The translations under genes were made by a program, and so were the position numbers. Shown piece after piece: positions 9,701 to 15,618 of a DNA stretch of 30,794 nucleotides. Numbering within the stretch: position 1 is the first letter of the stretch; each line of letters begins with the position of its first letter. The notes under the pieces are model-generated. The model searched no databases, was not told where the DNA came from, and saw only the letters and a program-made list of their open reading frames with translations. This stretch comes from a virus, in the IMG/VR virus record IMGVR_UViG_3300048509_000003, positions 1 to 30,794 of that record; one strand, 5' to 3'.

Positions 9701-11310
9701 AAAATATTAGTAATGAAGATTTTATGTCTGAATTATTATCTTCTTTAGTAACAGAAACAGTCAGTCCTTTTTTAGGAGAATCTATTATAGCAGAGCCTAT
9801 ATATGATTATGTTTTTGCAGGAGGAAGAGATAAAAATAATAGACTCATGAAATACAATTTTATGGGAACTACTTATCAATACAATGATACAGGCTCAGCC
9901 ACTGATAAAATAGAAAACTTACCAATATTGATGGGTAAATTAATGGAGTCTATAACTCCCGGAAGTATTGATAGACTCTTTGATTATACTAAAACTTTTG
10001 GTAAAGACCAAACAAAATATGGTCAAGATATTTATGAACTAGACCAGTTTATGAAATTTGCTACAGGCTGGGGAACATCTCCTTTAAATACAGAGTATCT
10101 TGAAAATGTTTTTAAATTTAAAAGCTCTGACTTTAGTAAAGAAAAAGATAACAGGTCTCGTAGACTATATAATGGACTAGGAGAAAAACTAGACTATGAT
10201 AAGTTTGTAAATAATTATATAAAAGAAAATAATGAATACTATAAAAATGTTTCTAAGTTTCATAAGTTAAATAAAGCTGCGGAAAAATTTAATATTAATA
10301 CATTACCCTTAATGAAAGAAGCAGGATTAAGTAAAATGGATAGAGTTAGTATTTATGCAGACCGCTTTGAACCTTTAGGACTAGGAGCAAACTTAAAAAA
10401 ACAAATTAGTAACGCAGATACAGAAGGTAAATATATAGATGTTATTCAATCTATAAATGACATAGATAATATGTATGGTAATTTTCCTTTAATGACAAGT
10501 CCTGAAAATTATAAAAAAGAAAAAGAAGAGTTGAGTGAGCTACGTTCTCTGTTAAGAGAAAACTACAAGACAGGTGGGATAGTTCCTAATGTACAAGAAG
10601 ACCCTGCAGATAGAGTAGACCCCTTTACAGGATTACCTTATTCAGAACAAATGGATAGATTAGGGTTTAGTAAAGGTGGAAATGTTCCTGAAGGAGCAGT
10701 TGAAATTTATGATGATGAAGGTTTAAAACCTGTGTTTCCTGTAGTAGAAGCTTTAGGAGGATTAGGAGTTCGAGGTCTTAAAGGTGCAATAGAAATTGCT
10801 GAACAGATAGTACAAAAATCTTCTATGCCTAAAGAAGTTATACATGGTAGTTCTGTAAAGGGTTTAAAAGAAATTAAGTCTGCTAATGCTATGGTACGTA
10901 AACCTAATGAAGGATTACAAAGTGGTATTTATACTTCTAAACGTGGAGGTATATCTGCTGATTATGGTTTTCAAGGAAAAGAATATCCTATAGATACTTC
11001 AGATATTTCATCTTTTAAAAACTTAGTAAGTATTGGTAAAGATAAAGTTATAAATTCTAAAAGACCTCCAAAAAAATTTAGAATATCTTTAGATAATGCT
11101 ATAAAAAATACTAGTTCTAAAAAAGAAGTTAATGAATTGACTCGTTTTAAAAATAGTTTAGGTAAAAAAAAATATATAAGTGATGTAGGTCCTACAGTTA
11201 GAAAATTTTTAGATGATAATAGTATAAAAGTTATTAAAACAAAAAATAGATTAGATGATAAACCAACTTATATTTTAATAGAAGATATGGTAAAAGTAAA
11301 AGGAAAATAA
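6778..11310 (+). CDS. Giant (1510 aa) putative ejected virion protein with C-terminal ADP-ribosyltransferase-like domain
   Basis: The largest gene in the window and last of the virion block. Residues 1-1260 are mostly helical and charged, with a few hydrophobic patches (for example 120-180 and ~895-910), as in internal virion proteins that enter the host. A linker at ~1264-1301 contains DPADRVDPFTGLPYSEQMDR followed by LGFSKGG. After it comes a separate domain whose layout matches polyvalent-protein ADP-ribosyltransferases: His1356 in VIHGSS, Tyr1385 in SGIYTSKRGG, then DYGF and a KEYPID strand. A candidate third catalytic acid is in the C-terminal strand ILIED. No lytic transglycosylase motif was seen. 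The virion role comes from context; the ART call rests on motif pattern only. Confidence 0.75.
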   Translation: MTEKEKTTQEFIKETLLPTQYKVADNIIQKMFPEKYREYRKFDAKLGTETIEGAFDIGATIVDAVVPEKLDPSRQERRQSQQDILKDFYSHLYGKDIITSEKKYGIDTAVAEPLESFGLDLAGDMAQLIVGGGLVKKGFKKALPKRKPKPFVETLVAAEVGSQIAFDPLEESLLEMIAGAVLPGNDKAIDDIESYIKGDEEDSRLKNRMLLFGDGLAGAGVFHYAGKGLKNIKLKDRFISLLNKIRSSDADTQNKFIDILQNSSSENAITGRVALKNRRKEIEDGTVKDLGDFEALQPSKMTRSELDLQFNKNPFIRKLETIRKKLFTNRGNKTLRMQEKFLKGENVKEMYQDKIANIGYNLENIYQEITEQVKNSKGLKTQIDEVLFKDDRLPTVITSKRYSAGRSQKQAFEQKLKKLPKELQGPVREARELQDSLSLMMLDTGYLTKAQKKIYLDSLGFYVRRSYKMFEDPNYVPNKTVLKDAEDYLAEQVKKEGITDPDVIKERVEAQIKDFSDINGRNSFGANLEKFDKIKKQILIGRKEIPKEIRAFLGEIDDPIEKFVHSATKLSKLVQDAKFYDETFEDGIGIYFRRNKEGIFRNTIPEGYGKLSGMHTSKELLQYFSVHKDLSQKALEAENLGGQIYRNLLLLKGTSQAAKTVWSHTTHVKNVAGGMHMSLANGVNVFDAKQTYDIIKTLRARTSGDKALQEFHEELSEFGLLNKGIIARDLKGLTDDISKVKTGNITKGITGAADWTFEKTGIKKLAEKAQNAYIAEDDFFKINMYIREEKNLTKINNMLPDNMKKSAREIKEDSARIVRDVLPNYDLVPEYFKSVRRFPLAGRFFSFMSESVRISAGTLRNVREDFFKGQDLIEQGAKEAGEAYQKKATQRLASFSLFAIGGGKVASETSQALSGLGQDTVDAIKEFLPDYMQNSNIIVSVGDDGTPMVSNLSSWDAYDYPKKPFQIMIPKIFDKNISNEDFMSELLSSLVTETVSPFLGESIIAEPIYDYVFAGGRDKNNRLMKYNFMGTTYQYNDTGSATDKIENLPILMGKLMESITPGSIDRLFDYTKTFGKDQTKYGQDIYELDQFMKFATGWGTSPLNTEYLENVFKFKSSDFSKEKDNRSRRLYNGLGEKLDYDKFVNNYIKENNEYYKNVSKFHKLNKAAEKFNINTLPLMKEAGLSKMDRVSIYADRFEPLGLGANLKKQISNADTEGKYIDVIQSINDIDNMYGNFPLMTSPENYKKEKEELSELRSLLRENYKTGGIVPNVQEDPADRVDPFTGLPYSEQMDRLGFSKGGNVPEGAVEIYDDEGLKPVFPVVEALGGLGVRGLKGAIEIAEQIVQKSSMPKEVIHGSSVKGLKEIKSANAMVRKPNEGLQSGIYTSKRGGISADYGFQGKEYPIDTSDISSFKNLVSIGKDKVINSKRPPKKFRISLDNAIKNTSSKKEVNELTRFKNSLGKKKYISDVGPTVRKFLDDNSIKVIKTKNRLDDKPTYILIEDMVKVKGK

Positions 11311-11311
11311 T

Positions 11312-11761
11312 ATGAACGTAGAACTATGCAAACAAGATATTAAAAGACACGAAGGCGAAGTCCTTGAAATCTATGAGGATAGCTTAGGCTATAAAACTCT
11401 AGGGATTGGACACCTCTGCCAACCAGAAGACCCAGAATATAAGTGGGAAGTAGGTACTAAAGTGTCTCAAGAAGTAGTAGATATGTACTACGAAAATGAT
11501 TTTGATAAACATTACAAAGAAGCTATACATGTCTTTGGTAGTGAGGAAGACTTTGAAAAGCTTCCCGAAGTAATACAAAGAGTATTGGTAAACATGTGTT
11601 TTAACCTCGGAGGCTCTAGGCTTTCTAAGTTTCGTAACATGTTAAAGGCTTGTAGAAACCATGACTGGAAAGAAATGTCTGTACAAATGGAAGATAGTCG
11701 TTGGTTTAATCAAGTAGGTGGACGTAGTAGAGAATTACAAATGATGGTATTAGGAGCTTGA
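11312..11761 (+). CDS. Endolysin, T4-type lysozyme (glycoside hydrolase 24)
   Basis: 149 residues, close to T4 lysozyme size. The catalytic triad is intact with T4 spacing: Glu14 in RHEG, Asp23 in IYEDSLGY and Thr29 in TLGIGHL, matching T4 Glu11, Asp20 and Thr26. It would cut the glycan strands of peptidoglycan. There is no signal peptide or anchor, so release through a holin is expected, and a 3TM holin gene follows directly. It also sits directly before the curli-like cassette. Confidence 0.93.
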   Translation: MNVELCKQDIKRHEGEVLEIYEDSLGYKTLGIGHLCQPEDPEYKWEVGTKVSQEVVDMYYENDFDKHYKEAIHVFGSEEDFEKLPEVIQRVLVNMCFNLGGSRLSKFRNMLKACRNHDWKEMSVQMEDSRWFNQVGGRSRELQMMVLGA

Positions 11762-11762
11762 A

Positions 11763-12236
11763 ATGAAAGGACTGTTAAAGAATATAGTTGGAGCTGTTGC
11801 ACCTACATTAGGAACTGCATTAGGCGGACCAATGGGAGGAATGGCAGCTAACATGATAGCCGATGTATTGGGCGTACCTAATACACCTAAAGCTATAGAA
11901 AAAGGAATAGCTGAAGCTACACCTGAACAAATGCTAGAGCTTAAAAAAGCTGAACAAGCTTTTGAAGTACAGATGAAAGAGCTTGATGTAGATGTATTTA
12001 AGCTAGAGGTAGCTGACGGACAAGACGCTAGAAATAAGTTCAGTAAAGACTGGACAGCCCGTATCATGGGTATAGCTGTTGTCGGTGGTTTCATGGGATA
12101 CATATTTCTTGTTACTCTACAACCACCTGAGCAGAACTCTGAAGCTCTTATAAACCTTGTACTAGGTTATCTTGGTGGTTTAGCAAGTGCTGTTATATCG
12201 TTTTACTTTGGAGCTTCTAACACACAGAAAGACTAA
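11763..12236 (+). CDS. Holin, GTA-type 3TM family
   Basis: 157 residues. The N-terminus is hydrophobic and Gly/Ala-rich (GAVAPTLGTALGGPMGG); an amphipathic acidic helix follows, then the family-typical DARNKFSKDWTARIMGI leading into two membrane segments (about 102-118 and 128-150). This matches the 'holin of 3TMs, for gene-transfer release' family. It would form the inner-membrane lesion that releases the lysozyme encoded just upstream. Its stop codon overlaps the next start (TAATG). Confidence 0.85.
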   Translation: MKGLLKNIVGAVAPTLGTALGGPMGGMAANMIADVLGVPNTPKAIEKGIAEATPEQMLELKKAEQAFEVQMKELDVDVFKLEVADGQDARNKFSKDWTARIMGIAVVGGFMGYIFLVTLQPPEQNSEALINLVLGYLGGLASAVISFYFGASNTQKD

Positions 12237-12586
12237 TGGATTCAGCAGTATCATTAATAACTGAACTGGGCTTTCCTATTGCAGCAGCACTTGGATTAGG
12301 TGCTTTTGTATGGAAGCTAATCAATAGAATTATTGATGGTATGGAAACTAAACTAGATACCTTAGACGATAAAGTACAAACAGCTTTAGATACTATGGAA
12401 GAACGAGTGTCTACTAAACTTGACAGTCAGTATGGTATTATAGTTAGTTTAATTGACAGAGTAAGGGCGTTAGATAATCAAAGCATTAGACAAGACGTAC
12501 TCTTAAAAACTTTACTAGGCGTACCAAACTTAGTAGACATAGATAAAATTGCAAAAGCAGATAGAGATGACCAAAGAAAAGACTAA
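12236..12586 (+). CDS. Single-pass membrane protein with coiled coil, possible holin-associated or i-spanin-like protein
   Basis: 116 residues. One membrane segment near the N-terminus (residues 10-27, ELGFPIAAALGLGAFVW) is followed by a long heptad-type helix (METKLDTLDDKVQTALDTME). Its ATG overlaps the holin stop, so translation is probably coupled. An N-terminal anchor plus a coiled coil next to the endolysin and holin fits an Rz-like i-spanin, or an antiholin or secondary holin. No Rz1-type small lipoprotein is seen. The only outer-membrane lipoprotein nearby is CsgG. Confidence 0.65.
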   Translation: MDSAVSLITELGFPIAAALGLGAFVWKLINRIIDGMETKLDTLDDKVQTALDTMEERVSTKLDSQYGIIVSLIDRVRALDNQSIRQDVLLKTLLGVPNLVDIDKIAKADRDDQRKD

Positions 12587-13136
12587 TAAAAAAATATTAC
12601 AAGTAGTTAATCTTTCTCCGAGCGAATCTTGGATAGAAAAAATTGTAGATGTACATCCTATGAAGCAGATTACAATTGCTTCTATAGTTCAAGTAGTTGT
12701 GTTTGGTTTAATGTTGTTAGCTTTTTGGGGTAACTCTAAAGTCTTTGCAGATGAAATGGTACACAAGTTTAAAAGTCCTAGCTTTAGTGGTATTAATTCA
12801 TCTTCACATTATCTTACAATCCAGAACCAAGAGTTCAATCGTAAAGCAGCTTTAAAAGCAGAGATAAAAGCACTTCAAGATGAAATAGAAAGAGACAAAG
12901 AGAACACAACACTTGCAAGGTTTATAAGGAACTTAGAGTCTAGAATATATGCACAGCTTTCTAGACAGCTTGTAGATAATTTGTTTGGTGAAACTCCTAG
13001 CGATAGTGGAGTACTAGAATTAGAAGGCAACAGAATAGAATATAGTGTTGTCGATGGAATAATAACTTTAAACATAACGGATAGTAATGGTAATACAACG
13101 ACTATATCTTTGCCTGTTGGCGATTTTTATTTCTAG
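12567..13136 (+). CDS. csgF: CsgF-like curli assembly protein
   Basis: In Gram-negative bacteria CsgF plugs the outer-membrane CsgG pore from outside and couples export to curli nucleation. The mature part here follows CsgF along its length: HKFKSPSFSGINSSS matches the FQFRNPNFGG-type N-terminus that binds CsgG; then comes the LARFIRNLESRIYAQLSRQL helix and the C-terminal strands YSVVDGIITLNITDSNGN. A hydrophobic signal segment ends at SKVFA before DEMVHKF. The start is uncertain: ATG 12567 overlaps the upstream gene and gives a 31-residue extra N-terminus, while ATG 12660 gives a classic signal peptide and a length nearer E. coli CsgF (138 aa). Its 3' end overlaps csgG by 50 nt. The match is clear to my reading, but no alignment was run. 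Confidence 0.85.
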   Translation: MTKEKTNKKILQVVNLSPSESWIEKIVDVHPMKQITIASIVQVVVFGLMLLAFWGNSKVFADEMVHKFKSPSFSGINSSSHYLTIQNQEFNRKAALKAEIKALQDEIERDKENTTLARFIRNLESRIYAQLSRQLVDNLFGETPSDSGVLELEGNRIEYSVVDGIITLNITDSNGNTTTISLPVGDFYF

Positions 13137-13941
13137 TTGTGCAGTTATAAGTCATAACGAAGATTTAGTATTATCAAAGAAGATACAATCTCCGGACATA
13201 TTAGAACTACAATCAGAAGAATTAAAGAATTTACCGGCAGCTTCAGTGATGCCAACCATAGCTATATACCCTAATAGCTTTAAAGATTTAACAGGGCAGA
13301 GAAGAAGTAACAGTACGTTTGCTTTATTTAGTACAGCTATTACACAAGCTCCGGAAGCTTTTCTTATAAGAGCCTTAAAGCATACTTCAGGTGGAAAGTT
13401 TTTTAGAGTTGTAGAAAGAGTAGGCTTGGATGACCTAACAAAAGAAAGACAACTTATTAGAAGTACTCGTAAAGAGTTTAAAGAAGATAACAAAATGAAA
13501 CCTTTGCTTTTTGCAGGGTTACTAGTTCAAGGTGGAGTGGTTAGTTACGAAGCTAACCTAAAGTCTGGAGGTGCTGGTGCTAGATACTTAGGAATAGGTA
13601 ATAGCAAACAGTACAGAGAAGATACAGTTACAATATCGTTAAGATTAATATCTGTATCAACTGGAGAAGTGTTAATGGAAACATTAGTTTCTAAAAGCAT
13701 TATATCCACAAGTATTTCTCAGGATATATTTCGTTTTATCGAACAGCAAACAGAGCTTGTAGAGATAGAGGGTGGTGTAGCTGAGAATGAGAGTGTTTCT
13801 ATAGCTTTGCAAAAGGCAATAGAAACGGGAGTATTAAATATTATTAACATAGGCATTGAGAGGGGCTATTGGAAATATGAACAAACTAAAATTAATGAGC
13901 CTAGTTGTGATGATGAATGCATCGCTGCTATACGGGGCTGA
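13087..13941 (+). CDS. csgG: CsgG-like curli secretion channel lipoprotein
   Basis: 284 residues, nearly the E. coli CsgG length (277). CsgG forms a nonameric 36-strand outer-membrane pore for curli subunits. The lipobox ISSC puts the lipidated Cys at residue 18. Family landmarks follow in order: FSTAITQAPEAFLIRALK, RVVERVGLDDLTKERQLIR, GGVVSYEANLKSGGAGARYL, GIG, LISVSTGEVL, FRFIEQQTELVEIEGG and AIETGVLNIINIGIERGYW. The pore constriction of E. coli (mature Tyr51, Asn55, Phe56) aligns by eye with Ser76, Leu80 and Phe81 here, so only the Phe is kept. The signal peptide is encoded in the 50-nt overlap with csgF. It ends with a Cys pair (SCDDEC) not typical of the family, and overlaps the curlin gene by 65 nt. 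Confidence 0.92.
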   Translation: MVIQRLYLCLLAIFISSCAVISHNEDLVLSKKIQSPDILELQSEELKNLPAASVMPTIAIYPNSFKDLTGQRRSNSTFALFSTAITQAPEAFLIRALKHTSGGKFFRVVERVGLDDLTKERQLIRSTRKEFKEDNKMKPLLFAGLLVQGGVVSYEANLKSGGAGARYLGIGNSKQYREDTVTISLRLISVSTGEVLMETLVSKSIISTSISQDIFRFIEQQTELVEIEGGVAENESVSIALQKAIETGVLNIINIGIERGYWKYEQTKINEPSCDDECIAAIRG

Positions 13942-14593
13942 TAACGAAATATACATTGACCAAACTGGTGATACAGCTAATATAAATTTAGAACAGTTAG
14001 GTTCTGCAAATATTATAGGTGGTTTAAATTCTGTTGCTGGAACTTTAACACCTTTAGATTTGGATGGTGGTACAATGACATTGGACATCAATCAAATTGG
14101 AGACACTAATAAATTCTTAGGAGATATTCTAGCTGATAACTTCACAGGGTTTTTTAACTTTGACGGAACTGGTAATAACTTTACTATCCAAGTAGACCCT
14201 ACTAACACATATGGAGCAGATGGTTCTGATGTTAATGTAGCTGTTACTGGAAGTAGTAATAACTTTACACTTGATTTAGCTACACTAGCTATGTCTAGTA
14301 ATACAGACTTAGACTGGATTATAAACGGTGATAGTAACACATTTGACTTTGATATTAACTACGATGGTGCTACTAACTACGTTGATGTAGATGGAGATAG
14401 CAACACAGTAAACTTTACAGGGAGTGGATATGCAGATGGGTACTTCTATCTTGACCAAACAGGAAACAGTAGAACATTCAACATCATACAGTCATCAACT
14501 TTGGCTTCTGATTGGTTGCAGATTAATTCTACTGGTAACAATGGTACTATCTGTGTCGTCCAAAACGATGGAGGAAGTACAGTCGGTTGCTAG
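13877..14593 (+). CDS. Secreted curlin-repeat (CsgA/CsgB-like) protein
   Basis: 238 residues from the ATG at 13877; a TTG 21 nt upstream is in frame but less likely. A signal peptide ends near LLYGA. The mature protein is a chain of beta-strand repeats with a G-D/N/S-x-N core, as in curlin: YIDQTGDTANINLEQLGSAN (26-45), then LDINQIGDTN, FDGTGNNFTI, VTGSSNNFTL, INGDSNTFDF, VDGDSNTVNF, LDQTGNSRTF and NSTGNNGTI. Only the first and seventh units keep the classic Gln-x-Gly; the middle ones are degenerate. It is very acidic (Asp-rich) and has two Cys (226 and 238) near the end, which could pair. It is the likely substrate of the CsgG pore encoded just before it. It could build a fibre, nucleate host curli or coat the cell. 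Confidence 0.8.
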   Translation: MNKLKLMSLVVMMNASLLYGADNEIYIDQTGDTANINLEQLGSANIIGGLNSVAGTLTPLDLDGGTMTLDINQIGDTNKFLGDILADNFTGFFNFDGTGNNFTIQVDPTNTYGADGSDVNVAVTGSSNNFTLDLATLAMSSNTDLDWIINGDSNTFDFDINYDGATNYVDVDGDSNTVNFTGSGYADGYFYLDQTGNSRTFNIIQSSTLASDWLQINSTGNNGTICVVQNDGGSTVGC

Positions 14594-15617
14594 TATTGGC
14601 AACATAACTGAACTAAACGGAACAGGTAGAGTCGTAAGAGATACTACCTACCAAGCCTCTCTATCTTTAGATATAAACAGCTACGACAATGTCCAAACTT
14701 CTAACGGGAGATTGGGCATTACTTTTTTAGACGATAGTCAAGTTAGACTTACTGAGCATTCAGAGTTAATAATAGACGAGTTTATCTATGACCCAGACCC
14801 GTCTAAGTCTAAGATGGCTTTACAGTTTGCTAGTGGTACTGCAAGGTTTATCACTGGTAAGTTAGCTACTATAGATAAAGAAAATATATCTATACAAACT
14901 CCTAGTGCTACGATAGGTATTCGTGGTACAGACTTTACAGTTACTGTAGATGAATTAGGTAGGAGTCTAGTCATATTATTACCAGACGATGATGGTCTTC
15001 CAAGTGGAGAGATTGTTGTCGCTACAGCTATGGGACAGGTAACACTTAACAAACCTTACCAAGCTACTACAGTTTCAATGTACGAGACTGAACCAACCAA
15101 ACCCGTTATCCTTGACTTAACCCTTGAGTTAATTGATAACATGTTAATAGTAAATCAACCAAAGGAAATAGAACAAGAAGATGAAGGACAAGATGGAAGT
15201 AGCGTTTCTAATATTCTTGATGTTGACTTCCTTGATTTCTCTGATTTAGAAATAGATTATCTTGCAGATGATGAACTAGAGTTTACAGAGTTAGATATAA
15301 ATTATCTTGATGTAAACTTTCTAGAAGATTTACTAAACATTATAGAAGACGTAAATGAGCTAGACAATACTGAATCACTTTTAAGAACTGATGTAGATTT
15401 AAAAGGAACTCAAGTAGGCTTTGATGCTAACACACAAATCAATACGTTCTTAGCTGATAACCTTATAACGTTTTACAAATCTTTAGAAGACACCGTAAGA
15501 CTAGACTTAGATAGGTCGAACGCTTATACAGTTATCATGATTCAAAATGGTAAGAGTACACAAGTCATTGTCAACGGTGGTGGAGACTCTACCATAAAAA
15601 TAACGCAAGGAGATTAA
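14430..15617 (+). CDS. FecR-domain protein paired with CHASE2 cyclase
   Basis: The FecR domain is clear: SIGNITELNGTGRVVRD, then SNGRLGITFLDDSQVRLTEH, FASGTARFITGKLA and the signature ATIGIRGTDF. FecR domains are periplasmic sensor or scaffold modules, and in bacteria FecR proteins are often encoded next to CHASE2 cyclases, as here (next gene 1 nt away). The C-terminal half is a highly acidic stretch with repeated D-x-D-F-L-D type units, then a short folded tail. The start is unsettled. ATG 14430 has a good ribosome binding site (AGGGAG) and adds a hydrophobic segment (LILLVTMVLSV), but overlaps the curlin gene by 164 nt. ATG 14541 and ATG 14568 shorten the overlap but remove any signal sequence. 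A ribosomal frameshift from the curlin gene is also possible. Confidence 0.85.
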   Translation: MQMGTSILTKQETVEHSTSYSHQLWLLIGCRLILLVTMVLSVSSKTMEEVQSVASIGNITELNGTGRVVRDTTYQASLSLDINSYDNVQTSNGRLGITFLDDSQVRLTEHSELIIDEFIYDPDPSKSKMALQFASGTARFITGKLATIDKENISIQTPSATIGIRGTDFTVTVDELGRSLVILLPDDDGLPSGEIVVATAMGQVTLNKPYQATTVSMYETEPTKPVILDLTLELIDNMLIVNQPKEIEQEDEGQDGSSVSNILDVDFLDFSDLEIDYLADDELEFTELDINYLDVNFLEDLLNIIEDVNELDNTESLLRTDVDLKGTQVGFDANTQINTFLADNLITFYKSLEDTVRLDLDRSNAYTVIMIQNGKSTQVIVNGGGDSTIKITQGD

Positions 15618-15618
15618 C

